64,000 bases of DNA, from contig CM050454.1 in the NCBI GenBank assembly GCA_027563935.2, positions 74,110,596 through 74,174,595 on the forward strand, given 5' to 3'. Position 1 is the first letter of the stretch. Each line of letters opens with the position of its first letter. This DNA comes from Costus lasius. Lineage: Eukaryota; Streptophyta; Magnoliopsida; Zingiberales; Costaceae. A model generated the notes under the pieces. That model made no database searches and had not been told where the DNA came from. It was given only the letters and a program-made list of their open reading frames with translations. Shown one piece after another: positions 11,619 through 23,419 of the stretch. The position numbers and the translations under genes were made by a program.

Positions 11619-12900
11619 GATGTGCCTATCCAAGTAGGTAAATATTTTATTCCAGCAGATTTTGTAGTTCTTGAGATGGAAGAAGATACAAAAATCCCCA
11701 TCATACTTGGTAGACCGTTCTTAGCCACGGCAAGAGCACTTATTGATGTAAAGAACAGTAAGCTTACACTTAACATTGGGGATGAAAGAATTGAGTATGA
11801 CTTGAACGAAGCCATGAAGAACCCATCAGATTATGGATCTTGCTGTAGTATACATGCTGTAGATGCCATTGTCTATGATCTTAATGATTTATTTATTGAA
11901 ACCTCTATAATTGATTCTGATTTTGCTCTTGATTCTACAGTAGAGACCAATTCTGAAGTTGATGAATTATTAGATTGTAGTACTTGTGATAATGAAAAGA
12001 GTGAAAAAAAGAAAGCCCCAAAAGTAGAACTTAAAGCTTTACCTGATAACCTTCGTTATGAATTTCTTGGTCCTGATTCTACTTACCCTGTTATTGTTGA
12101 TGCACAGCTTGGAAAAAGGGAAATAGATTTGCTTCTTAAAGAATTAAGGGCTCATAGAAAGGTAATTAGGTACATAATTAATGACTTAAAGAGAATTAAC
12201 CCTTCCTTTTGTATCCACAGGATCTTGATGGAAGAGGAACACAAGCCACATGCAGATTTTCGAAGGAGACTTAACCCCTCTATGAAAGAAGTTGTGAAAA
12301 AGGAGGTTTTAAAATTACTTGATGCAGGTATTATCTATCCTATCTCTAATAGTAAATGGGTAAGTCCTGTACATTGTGTTCCTAAGAAAGGAGGGGTAAC
12401 TGTCATGAAAAATAAAGACAATGAATTAATTCCTGTTAGAACTGTAACTAGTTGGCGCATGTGCATAGATTATAGAAAATTGAATGCTGATACTAGGAAG
12501 GACCATTTTCCTTTACCTTTTATTGATCAAATGGTTGAAAGGCTCGCAAACCATTCTCACTTTTGTTTTCTAGATGGATACTCTAGATTTTTTCAAATTC
12601 CTATACATCCTGATGACCAAGATAAGACCACTTTCACTTGCCCATATGGTACCTTTGCATATAGGAGAATGCCTTTTGGTCTATGCAATGCTCCTGCTAC
12701 TTTTCAGAGATGTATGATGGCTATTTTTTCTGATTTTATTGAGGACTTTATGGATGTTTTTATGGATGATTTCTCTATATATGGTTCTTCTTTTGATGAT
12801 TGTTTAGCTAACTTATCTCGAGTTTTGCAGCGGTGTGAAGAAACTAACCAAGTGCTTAACTGGGAAAAATGTCATTTCATGGTTAGGCAAGGGATAGTTT
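11619..12900 (+). pseudogene. pol: gypA protease end and reverse transcriptase (N-terminal two thirds)
   Basis: Open from 11619 to the copB insertion at 12900. It begins with 'VPIQVGKYFIPADF' and 'IILGRPFLATARALIDV' (protease C-terminus), then a linker, then RT: 'LLDAGIIYPISNSKWVSPV', 'WRMCIDYRKLN' near 12455, 'GYSRFFQIPI', 'TFTCPYGTFAYRRMPFGLCN' and the active-site box F-M-D-D-F at 12759-12773. All motifs up to the two catalytic Asp are intact. The gene is cut after 'RQGIV' by copB and resumes at 26901. This is the best preserved gypA segment. Frame calls upstream and downstream show that the whole pol is dead. Confidence 0.9.
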
Positions 12901-14641
12901 TGTTGGTGTATATGCCCTTAGACCCGTTGTTGGTCTTGTTTGTACTACTTGATATTGATATTTAAATATACCATTCTGGCATTGTCGTTACTATGCTATG
13001 TTTACATCTGCGATTATGTACATGGATAATAATGTCCCTGGAGATAGATTGTATCTGTGCTCAAACGGTGTGTCCCCAGTCGAGTACCTGAGTAGATAAG
13101 GGACAGCTCTGGTACATGTGAGACTGGTATATGGGCTGGTTAGGCACAGGGTGCTAACACCTCGCCGTAGCAGGGAGGTAATAACGGTTGTCATTGGGTA
13201 TGCCAAGACCCATATGAGAAGATCAATTGACAGACATAGGATTTGCCCCTTCTTGCGGGAAGCTTGATATCCACGGGGCCCCCTATGGTTGCATGACTGA
13301 AAGTGTATGGCCATACCCAGGTGAAAGCCTGATTTAGTCATGACCATGAGATTGGGTGAAAACAAAGTGGTGACACACTTTGTCTAATCGGATATCAGTC
13401 TGGCAAAGGGACTATAATGCATCGGTATCTTGTTGCAATGATGGGGATGTCGATGCTGATATCCATTCCAAAGACATGGGTAGCAGCGATGCACTGTTAG
13501 GTGCCACTCACTGCTTGTGATGACCTGAGTTCATCACTGCCAACGTCAGAGGAACCTACAAGGTCGCACAACTTGAATCTCAGGTTCTCGTATTGATCGG
13601 GTAGCCTAATGATCGAGTTATTGGATAACTCGAATCTTTTTGGGAGAATCTATCAGCGCCATTGTGCCAGATGAGATGGAAGGGACTTATTGGAGCTAAC
13701 TTCATTTTTGGGTCAGTTGGCCAAATGGGCCCAATAGGCTATTTGCGCCAAATGGGCCAAATGAAGTCTAAGCTTTATGCATGGACTAATGGGCCTCTAA
13801 ACCCAATGGGTGTGAAGCCTAGTTTGGGCGTGAGGCTTAATAGGCCTTGAGGCCCAATGGGCCGTCAGGCCTAATGGGCCATGACAATAAGTTGCCTGGC
13901 CCAATAGACATCATGGTGAATTAAATACTGCATTTAATTCTAGAAATTAATTCTGTATTTAATTATGTAATTAATTCTAAGTTTAATGATGAATTTAATT
14001 CTGAATTTGAAGAGTCACATCATTAATGATCATTATGAGACTTTAATTCAAAGTTTTAATGAGTCATTATGAGACTTTAATTTAGAGTTTAATTCTATTC
14101 TGAATTTAATTCTATTATTAATGATGAATTAATTCAGAGAATTTATTGCGGAATTCCAAAGGTATCAGCGGAATTCCAAGGGTCACCATGTTTTCTATAA
14201 AAGTAGAGGGGGAGAGGCGTTGGCAAGGACTTGGTCTTTTGGAAGAGATTTTTCTCCTTGGCGCCTACTCCCTTCTCCCCTCTCCTCTTGGCATTCGCAA
14301 GGTTGGACCTTGGCGAAATTTCCATCACCTCTCCTTCGCGTCTTCTCTTAGAGGGTGGCACAAGTTCTTGAGGACTCCCTGAGGCGTGGATCTTCCTCCC
14401 GAGGCTAGCACCGGGTGTGGAAGAAGAGAACTCGAGCGTCGGCTGTGTGCGAGACTGCAGAGGATGAACATTTGGGTGCCTGCATCGCATCCTCCTTCTT
14501 CACTGCAAGGTATCATCTCCTACTCACCGTGTCGATTCCTTCGCATGACTCGATCTTCTGGGTTTTTGGGACTGGTCTGTTTCGGGGATTGCTTCTGTTG
14601 TACTCATTTTAAAATTTTAAAATCCCTGGGGTTTCCCAACA
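12901..14641 (+). repeat. copB 5' LTR, with an internal deletion
   Basis: 1741 bp, TGTTGGTGTATATGCCC to GTTTCCCAACA. Compared with the 3' LTR it lacks about 160 bp after GGGTGCTAA (near 13158). The missing block in the 3' copy is bounded by CTAA on both sides, so a microhomology deletion is likely. The short repeated GGCCCAATGG/AATGGGCC words at 13720-13900 and the AT-rich AATTTAATTC words at 13915-14150 belong to the LTR. Confidence 0.92.
14195..14203 (+). promoter_or_regulatory. copB 5' LTR TATA box (CTATAAAAG)
   Basis: CTATAAAAG lies about 440 bp before the LTR end. The 3' LTR has CTGTAAAAG at the same place (26454-26462), a T-A-T to T-G-T change that would weaken it. Confidence 0.55.
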
Positions 14642-14642
14642 G

Positions 14643-14653
14643 TGGTATCAGAG
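14643..14653 (+). other. copB primer binding site
   Basis: TGGTATCAGAG, then CC, one base after the LTR end; initiator Met tRNA type. Confidence 0.9.
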
Positions 14654-16346
14654 CCATCTTGTGAACTCGAATGGTGTTTTATGCTTTGATTGTATGCTCA
14701 CATGCCATCTGAAATTTTTGGAAAAATTTGCATATGCGCATGGATTTTTCTAAGTAGGAAAAATCGTAAGTTTTCGTTCCTAGCATCTATTCGATCTCTT
14801 TGGTTTTTCACTTTCTTCACATGGTGGGATAGACCCATATGTGAGAGAATTAATTTCTCCCCACGCATGTAGGATAGACCTACTGTGTGGGACTTGTTGA
14901 AGATTATGGGGCATGATGATTGTCCTAATCATGGCAGGTTAAGGATTGCAAGGGTAGGCGGCGAGTGTGCTTGGAGCATGCATGCGCCACTTGTAGGCTC
15001 CCGAGAGAAATGAAAAATCCTAGATTTGTGAACAGACGTTGAGGTTGAAAGACATGTTTTCTAAGAAACTAAAACTGGGGTTTTATGTTTTCTTGAGCAT
15101 ATAGAAAAGCATGAGATGATTGTGCATCGTGTTGTGGTCATAGTCAAGCCCCTTGTATGCCTTTGATGTATTATGTGTGAGGCCTGCGTGCCGCTTTTTC
15201 TTTTTATTTTGTAAACACACAAAGAAGATTAAGGGGCACATCCATCATGGAGCTTGCATCATGGCACATCAACCATGATGGCGCATCTTGCTTGGTGGCG
15301 CAAGTAAGGGCTTGGCCGAACTGTAGGGTTGGTGAGCTATCTCTCTTGGCACAAGCATGATGGCGCATCATGCATGGAGGAGCCATCAAGGTCTTGGCCG
15401 AACCGTCGGGTTTGTGTGCTATGCCTTGGTGTGGTGGACCTTGGAGCCGCACTTGAAGATAGAGCTTAGTGGCAGCTAGGTTAGGTCTTGTTGGGGCTTG
15501 TCACCTAGGTCAAGCATTGGACATTCTTTGGCATGTGATGGTTCAATGTGTTGATTAGGCTATGACCACATCGCTTGTTTACTGCTTTCGATATCTGCTA
15601 AAGCATGCTTGGATGTGTTTTATCATTTTGTTATCACTATAGGATTGCATGCCTGTAATGTTAGACAAAAGATAAAACTAAGAGGATAAGACCTCAAAAA
15701 CCCTCAAAATAATATCAAGTCTGAAATAGCCTTCTGACGTGTAGCTCTCGTCAAACTATCGATCGATGGTGTTGTGCATTGTTTCCATCCTAGTGGACAC
15801 ACCCATCTATCTTTAGGAGGCGTGCGATGACAATGTTTTCCCCAGTCCAGTTAAAATCCTGGACACGCCTTTGCAAGGAATTCATTAGCCCTGGGCATAA
15901 CGGTCAGGATGGACTTGACTAGTTTATCATATGTGGTGGCCACATGATGGAACTCTAGAGGCAGCCTCGAGAAGTTAGGGTTTTGTGTTGTTCTAGCCCT
16001 AGCTGGGCACAAAATGCTTGAACTGTCTTGAGAAGGGGAATTGCCAAGTTGCAATTGGCCGACGTGCCTACCTTGGGATACATGCGTCACCTCGTGCAGT
16101 ACATCCTGCCCTAGCAGGACGCAAGACCGTGTGAGGAACAAGGATCCCATCTCACTAGGAAATCTTGGATTTCCCGATTGACTTGTGGGTTGTCAATTAG
16201 ATTAAAATAGTGGAAGCGATGATCATTTAATATAAGTTTAGATTAAATGATTCAAAGTAGTACTCATCTGCTTTCTTGGTTGTTGTAGATCAAAGACTAG
16301 GAACAATAGCAGATTAATACTGCGATCTATCCTTTGGAAGGACGAG
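14654..16346 (+). other. copB untranslated leader and gag stub
   Basis: Hairpins lie at 15768-15803, 15981-16014 (CTAGC-CCTA-GCTGG inside TTTTGTG/CACAAAA) and 16091-16126 (CCTGC-CCTA-GCAGG). They align with copA and copC hairpins, including flanking words such as TATCTTTAGGAGG. A pyrimidine-rich run ends at TTGTTGTAG (AG at 16287-16288). After it only some ten codons of gag N-terminus are recognisable (CTGCGATCTATCC, equivalent to the copC residues 'VRSLLE') before the reading leaps to the protease linker, so gag is deleted. 14654-15720 shows nothing else nameable. Confidence 0.6.
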
Positions 16347-19300
16347 ATGGACTGGTGTCGAACCTTGAGGGGTGACCTCAAGCTCGAGAGCTATAAAAGG
16401 CATAACCAGAAAGAGGAGAAGAGAAGGGTTACACCTTTGTCTTTAGGCTCTAGCATTTGTGTGGTTGAAGTCAACCTGTCTACTTCAAATACATGGGTAT
16501 TGGATACCGCATGTGGAGCGCATATTTGTACAAGTATGCAAGGGCTCAAACGAAGTAGGACAGTGCGACCAGGAGAGATTGACCTTCGGGTCGGTAACGG
16601 CGCACAGGTTGCTGCTGTAACTGTAGGAGACTACACTCTCTCGCTGCCGTCTAGACTTCAACTAGAATTAGAACATTTCTTCTATGTACTGTCGATCACT
16701 AAGAATATTATATCCATTCTTGCCCTGGCGAGGAAAGGATTTTGTTTCACGATAAAAGAGAACACATGTTCTTTTTCATTGGCAAACCTATTCTATGGAT
16801 CTGGTACACTATGCAATGGGTTGTATGTCTTGGACATGCAAAGTTCTGTGTGCAACGTAAATGCTAAGAGGATCAAGTTAAGTGGTTTCAATAATACTTA
16901 TCTTTGGCATTGTCGTTTAGGGCACATCAACAAGAATCACATCCAAAATCTCCATGCAAATGGATTCCTGGATTCAGATTCCTTCGAGGAATTTGACACA
17001 TGCGAGCCTTGTTTGTTGGGCAAAATGACAAAGGCACCATTCACCAAGCATGGTGAGAGGGCCACAAGTTTGTTGGATCTGATACACAGTGATGTGTGTG
17101 GGCCATTCAACAAACAAGCTAGAGGTGGGTATGTCTACTTCATCACATTTACTGATGACTTCAGTAGATATGGTTAGGTCTATTTGATGAGACATAAGTT
17201 TGAATCCTTGGAGAAATTCAAGGAGTTCAAGACTGAAGTGGAAAACCAGCTTGGACGATCCATTAAGGCTCTTCGGTCTGATCGAGGTGGAGAGTACTTG
17301 AGCCATGAGTTTGTTGACTATCTTAGAGAGTGTGAGATTCTTTCCCAACTCACTCCTCCTGGAACTCCTTAATGGAATGGTGTGTCTGAGAGGAGAAATC
17401 GAACTTTGTTGGACATGGTTCGATCTATGATGAGTCACGCAACTCTAGCTCCGTATTTCTGGGGTTTTGCATTACTTACAACGATCAAGACACTGAATAA
17501 CGTTCCGTCAAAGAGTGTTCCTAAGACACCACACGAGTTGTGGACTGGGAGATGCTCAATGCTATCATTTATGCGGATCTGGGGATGTGAGGCTTATGTC
17601 AAACGTCAGGATTCTAGCAAGCTAGAACCCATACCTGATAAATGTGTGTTTGTGGGGTATCTTAGGGAAACCAAAGGATACTACTTCTTTAATACCACTG
17701 AGAACAAAGTTTTTGTTGCTCGGACTGCTGTATTTCTTGAGAAAGATTTTCTCTTGAAAGGCACCAGTGGGATAAGCTTTGACTTGGATGAGGTCCAAGG
17801 TCAACCACAAGACACAGCAGGTGAGATGGAACCTGAGCCACCTGCACCGGTTGCTGGGCAACCAGAGGCTCAGACACAGGCCCCGCATAGGTCTGGGAGG
17901 ATTCGTCGTGCACCTGAGAGGTATGGGTCACTGCCGACCCAACACGATGGGATCTTCATCATTGAGGATGAACCCAGGACCTATGATGAGGCGGTTGCTG
18001 GACCGGACTCCGAGAAATGGCTTGAGGCCATGAGATCCGAGATGGATTCCATGTCGGCTAACCAAGTCTGGGATTTGGTTGAGCTACCTGATGGGGTAAA
18101 ACCCATAGGGTGTAAATGGGTCTTCAAGAGGAAGACTGACATGGATAGAAACATAGTTACCTATAAGGGTAGACTAGTAGCTAAAGGATTCAGACAAGTC
18201 CACGGGGTGGATTATGATGAAACCTTCTCGCCAGTTGCCATGTTCAAATCCATTCGAATCCTGCTTGCTATAGCTGCATATCACGATTATGAGATATGGC
18301 AGATGAATGTAAAGACAGCGTTCCTTAACAGGAAGCTGACAGAGGATGTGTATATGACACAACCTGATGGTTTCATCCATCTTGCAGAGGCCAATAACGT
18401 CTGCAGGCTAAAGAGATCCATTTATGGATTAAAGCAAGCATCTCGAAGTTGGAATCTTTGATTTGATGAGGCAGTAAGAGATTACGGCTTTCTCAAAAGC
18501 GAAGATGACGCCTGTGTGTACAGAAAATTTAGTGGGAGCTTGGTGACATTTCTGGTCTTGTATGTCAACGACATACTACTCATCGGAAACGACATCCATA
18601 GTCTTCAAGCTGTGAAGACATGGTTGGGGAAGTGTTTCGAGATGAAAGACTTAGGGGAGGCTGCCTATATCCTAGGTGTGAGGATCTATCAGGATAGATC
18701 CAAGAAGCTCCTGACCCTTAGTCAGAGTACTTACATTGATAAGGTCCTGGAGAGGTTCAGCTTGGAGCAATCTAAGAAAGGATACCTTCCAGTGAGACAT
18801 GACCTTATTCTCTCCAAGAGCCAGTGTCCCACCACACAGGCTGAGAGGGACGACATGAGTCGAGTACCCTATGCTTTGGTAGTAGGTTCAATCATGTATG
18901 CGATGTTATGTACTAGACTAGACGTGGCTTATGCTGTGAACATAACCAGCTGATACCAATCCAATCTAGGTCTACAACACTGGTGGCTGTAAAGAATATT
19001 CTAAAGTATCTGAAAAGAACTAAAGACTTGTTCTTGGTCTATGGGGGACAGGAAGAGCTCAGTGTTTAGGGCTACACTGATGCATCATTCCAGTCTGACC
19101 CTGATGACTTCAGATCGCAGGCCGGCTATGTGTTCAAGTTGAATAGTGGCACTGTATGCTAGAAATCCTTCAAGCAGTCCACTATAGCTGATTCTATGAC
19201 CGAGGCTGAGTATGTCGCCGCTTCTGAGGCAGCCAAAGAAGCCGTTTGGATTCGGAAGTTCATATCTAAACTTCAGGTGGTTCCAACTGCTATGGATCCG

Positions 19301-19543
19301 ATTGAGCTCTATTGTGACAATAATGAAGCGATTGCACGGGCAAAGGAACCAAGGTCTCATCAGAAATCCAAACACATACTTAGAAGATTTCACCTGATTA
19401 GAAAGATCATTGACCGAGGTGATGTCAAGATAAATAGAGTTGACACAGATAACAATCTGGCAGACCCACTGACTAAAGCTTTGGCGCAGCAGAAGCATGA
19501 TGGTCATACGAGGGACATGGGGTTGAGATTTCTCAACAACTAA
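16347..19543 (+). pseudogene. pol: copB pol: protease, integrase, reverse transcriptase, RNase H, with stops and one frameshift
   Basis: One frame (16347-18953) holds, in order: protease 'WVLDTACGAHIC'; integrase zinc region 'WHCRLGH' and 'CEPCLLGK'; core 'DLIHSDVCGPF', 'LRSDRGGEY' and 'MSERRNRT' (D, D, E present); hinge 'SGRIRRAPERYG'; RT 'WVFKRKTDMD', 'NVKTAFLN' and 'YVNDILLIGND' (YVDD changed to YVND). In-frame stops are TAG 17175, TAA 17370, TGA 18459 and TGA 18951. A frameshift between about 18970 and 19195 moves the RNase H end ('TEAEYVAASEA', 'ELYCDNNEAIA', 'NLADPLTKAL') to another frame ending at 19543. The RT active-site Asp loss alone would kill it. Confidence 0.92.
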
Positions 19544-19551
19544 GTCTAAGT

Positions 19552-19564
19552 GCAAGTGGGAGAT
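19552..19564 (+). other. copB purine tract
   Basis: GCAAGTGGGAGAT immediately before the 3' LTR, as in copA and copC. Confidence 0.85.
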
Positions 19565-19778
19565 TGTTGGTGTATATGCCCTTAGACCCGTTGTTGGTCT
19601 TGTTTGTACTACTTGATATTGATATTTAAATATATCATTCTGGCATTGTCATTATTATGCTATGTTTACATCTGCGATTATGTACATGGATAATAATGCC
19701 CCTGGAGACAGATTGTATCTGTGCTCAAACGGTGTGTCCCCTGTCGAGTACCTGAGTAGATAAGGGACAGCTCTGGTA
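19565..19778 (+). repeat. copB 3' LTR, first 214 bp
   Basis: Matches 12901-13114 base for base in length and stops at GGTA, where naA interrupts. The five bases tgaac (19779-19783) between it and naA are not explained. Confidence 0.88.
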
Positions 19779-19783
19779 TGAAC

Positions 19784-21638
19784 TGATGGAGGCAGGGACC
19801 ACAGGCCAAGAAGATACAAATGGAGTCTACGAGTACCCTAGTCAAAGGCCTGGAGGTCGTGAATAAGCTAGCATGAACAATGACAAAAGCTAGCAAAATA
19901 ATAGAAGAACTATTTCAACCACTCCAAAAGAGGCCCAAGGCATTCAAACCCACGTATTAGGAATAAATCAGCACACAAACAAATGAGCTGCATCAATGCC
20001 AAGCAGCACAAAGAAGGAAAGCCAGCCCACGTTCCTCGCTAACCAATGTTCATCTTCAACAAAGGAAGTTTCAACGTCTACGTGCACCTCTTAAGGAATC
20101 TCCAACACATCCTCTTCATCGATCAAAATGGAAGGAGCAACGTCTCTCGCCAGCAACGTCTCTCGTCAGTAGTGTCTCGCCTGCAAGCTTCAGCTATATA
20201 TGTACCTCTTATCGCTGCATTGTAAGACAGATTTTGATGAATTTGAGTAATGAAGTAGTTTTCTAGTATCTTCTTCCTCTTCTATCGGATGTTCTCTTTT
20301 TTCTCCTCCTTCTAGGGCCGAGCCTCTCCTTCCTCCTCCAACTCTCCTCTATTTCTCTGCAACCTCAACTCCCAGATCTCCAAAATTTTGAGAATTCACC
20401 GCCGGTGATCCAGCCGTCGGATCTTCCCAAAACTTCAGCCACCACGCCTCCTTCCCATGAAGAACCGTCTGTTGCCAGCATCCATCCATCCGCTTCTCCG
20501 ATAACCAGAATTGAAACGCCGAACTCGTTCCCTTGTTTCCGCCCTGTTCACGACCTAGTTCCGCCCTTCCACATCGTGCTCCTCCGACAGGCGACCAATC
20601 GACCCCAAAGTCCGGCCACGTCTTCTCATCTACCACACGAACCTCCAATCGTAGCAGGTTTGGAGTTGGTGCATCACCGGACGACCGCCGGCGACCCCTG
20701 CTGAAATGGCTACTCCCCTGTTATGTTGAACAGCACGTCTTCGCCTCCGCCAGTATTTCCATCTTCGCCTCGCCCACCACCAGCCATCGGTGCTCCGACA
20801 AAATCGACGCCGTCTCCTCTTTCCTTTGCCTCCAATGCCTCCGACGAGCAATCAATGCTCCAGCGTTGATGAACGACGCAAACTTTGCGACCCCTGTTTC
20901 TGATCTCCTTTTTAAGCTTCCTGGTTCAGTTATCTGTTTCCTAATCTGATTTAGCTTGTTCTAGTAGGCACATCTAACAATCGGTGCATCAAAAGTCCAG
21001 ATATTTGAAATGAATAGGAAGACCAAATCTTGTTCTATCATATGGACCAGTTGGACTGAATCCAGATTCCTCAGATCAACCAAGGATACCTAGCAACTTT
21101 TCATATTTGATTAACTCATGCAATTGTTCTAAAAACTAATCTGTTTAGCCTTGTTCTTGCAGGTATTCAACGTGCTTGGACTTGATAGAACCTCTAATCT
21201 CTGATACGAGCATGAAGAACAGGTTTCACTCTGCAGATCTGATAACTTGGTTTCATTGAAAAATTACTAGATCAACTTGGGAGGCATAGCAAAATGTCAA
21301 CACTGATAAAATTCTGCGCTGTTTTTTTTTATTGAATTATCTGACTAGCGATATTGTTGCAAATATTATACATGCCTGACAGCTCTTCCCCATTTGACTT
21401 TTATGTGATTCAGAAGAACTAGTTTTGTTCTACAATGTGGTTTAATCAGCTTGAATTTTGAACGTATAGAATTTCCTACAAGGCATAGTAACTTTTTATA
21501 AATGATATTTTTTTTGTAGCACTGAAATCTATTTGCTATTTCCTAGCTGCATTCTGAATTTTGATTTTTCTGAAAGATAATAAAACATCAAAATTAGTTT
21601 TAATCAGTAGAATTATTACACTCTTCCGTCCTACATCA
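19784..21638 (+). repeat. naA 5' LTR
   Basis: 1855 bp. GC-rich block (CCGCCGG-type words) at about 20395-20880. TTCTTGCAGGTATTCAACG near 21160, shared with naB LTRs. TATA-like TATATATG at 20195-20202. Open frames of up to 138 codons in the GC-rich block are not kept in the partner LTR. Confidence 0.9.
20195..20202 (+). promoter_or_regulatory. naA LTR TATA-like site
   Basis: TATATATG, repeated in the 3' LTR at 23773-23780. The position, about 410 bp into the LTR, is plausible for U3 but not proven. Confidence 0.3.
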
Positions 21639-21641
21639 GTT

Positions 21642-21652
21642 TGGTATCAGAG
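21642..21652 (+). other. naA primer binding site
   Basis: TGGTATCAGAG three bases after the LTR end. The leader to 22012 is AT-rich with no other feature seen. Confidence 0.85.
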
Positions 21653-22012
21653 GGAGGTTTGTGGGCAACTCTTGTATGTCCACACGATCCTTTGCTTTGC
21701 TCATTGCATAAAAAAAAATACATGCTTTCATGTTTCTTGTATTTAGTTTGCATGTTAGTTAAGTAATTTGCTGTTTATTTCCTTAAAAAAATCATTCTTA
21801 GTTTTTGCCTTGTGCTTTCATGCTTAGTTGTTCTTAATAGTTTGTTTGCATAAAAAAAAAACTTATTATGTGTTTTCATAGTTAGATCTTTATTGCTTTT
21901 GCATGCTAGTTTGATTTATCTCAGATTTAACTTTTCATCCTAGCCCATATCATTTCTATCATCTTAGGGACCTCTATTTTCAAAATATTATATTGTGTTT
22001 TGAAAACACCCC

Positions 22013-23419
22013 ATGGCCACTAGTATCAATCAAGAACAAATGCTCAAATTTTATGACAACCTCAAGTCCATGGAGAACAATCTCAAAACCTGTCACAACT
22101 GCATAGAAGACATGAGACAAACTTTACACAACCAATATCTAGAGAAACTTCCAACTTATAGTGTCACCCTTAGAAATGATTTTTTCCATACCTACATCAA
22201 AATGAAAGATAAGATGTGTAAGGAAGCCATAGATGAGTCCATAGGCTTCAACTTCATAACCCCTAGTGCCATTGATAGATTTGGCCTTACCAGTGAGCCT
22301 ATCCCAGACCCTTACACCATTAGTAGGGATGATGGAACCAAAACCTTAGTGAACCATATGTGCTTAGTTCCTATTTTGTTAGGTACCCTTCTACTAGAAG
22401 TTTGGTGTTATGTCTTACCCTTAGAAGGTACATACCATGTCCACCTAGGAGCACTTTGGTTATATGATGTCAATGGGTATTACCAAAGGCAAGATGATTC
22501 ATATGTCTTAAGATGACAAAACCCAAAGATTAAGATCAAGAGATCCAAACCTAAAACCTCTAAGGTACCTACTCCCTCAAACTCTCAAGAGAATATACCA
22601 ACCTTAGAGTCTACCATGGGAACAAAAACAAGCTCAGGTAACACATGTGAAACTCAACAGGCAAACCATGAGGTAGAACCCATACCTCAACCTTTAATTT
22701 TAGGGCCCATACCCATAGGTCCTCAACCTGAGTCTAGCAATCCAGCTAAAGAAACCATAGTTGACTTGTCTGAGAGTCAAACTACACCTGAGTTGCCCAT
22801 AGAGACCACAGTAGGCTTGTCTCAACCTAAGTGTCAAATAGGGCCATTACCTTCAATTTTAGGGCCCATACCTATAGGTTCTCAACTTGAGCTTAGCACT
22901 ACTACTAGAGAGCCTAAAGTTGAACCCAAACCATTAGGTCTTCTTCAACCACATTTTGAACCTAAACTCAAGCCTTTTCAACTTAATGTAGATCCTAATC
23001 CTGAACCTTTAGGGCAACACCTAGGCTTAGAAAATTTTTTCAGGGACCCTATGATCCTTGAATCTTGTCTTTTAGGTCCATCTACCCTTAAGCCACCATT
23101 AGGAGCAACAACACATAATAAACTCAAACATGCTTTGCTCTTTACACTTATTGAAGTTGAGTATATTGATTTCATCATTCCCTGCTCTTTCTTAATTCCA
23201 AGGATTTCCTATCACAAACTTACTAATGTGTATGGCCGAGAAAGGGAATTTTCTATAGGTGTCCCTAACTTGCAGCTTGGACTATGGATATTGACTGTTG
23301 AACTCCTCCACCTACGCAAGGACAATTCTTCGGGGAAGAATTTTTTTCACCCGGGGAGAATTGATGAAGGCAGGGACCACAGGCCAAGAAGCTACAAATG
23401 GAGTCTACGAGTACCCTAG
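22013..23419 (+). pseudogene. naA single ORF: degenerate retropepsin-like domain plus proline-rich tail
   Basis: Starts at ATG 22013 after a leader. Residues 1-75 are charged and may form a coiled coil ('LKSMENNLKTCHNCIEDM'). Residues about 75-165 follow retropepsin order: 'AIDESIGFNFITPSAIDRFGL', a 'CLVPILLGTLLLEVWCYVLPL' strand pair and the 'LGALW' place where proteases have LLGRPW. The D-S/T-G triplet reads D-E-S, so catalysis is unlikely. A TGA at 22514-22516 ends the first part; the same frame is open again to 23419. The tail has repeated 'LGPIPIG' and 'PKPLGLL' units and a block shared with naB ('FFRDPMILESCLLGPST', 'VEYIDFIIPCSFL'). The frame runs 58 bp into the 3' LTR. Function unknown. 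Confidence 0.65.
23348..23361 (+). other. naA purine tract
   Basis: CACCCGGGGAGAAT before the 3' LTR. naB has CACCCGGGGAGAAA at 59596-59609, the same unusual tract. Confidence 0.7.

Noticed and set aside
14143..14490. 115-codon minus-strand frame, similar at 26402-26767
   Set aside because: Occurs in both copB LTRs, antisense to the TATA/R region; no recognised protein.
20405..20949. Proline-rich frames in the GC-rich part of the naA LTR
   Set aside because: The same region in the 3' LTR does not keep the frames, so no coding constraint is visible.
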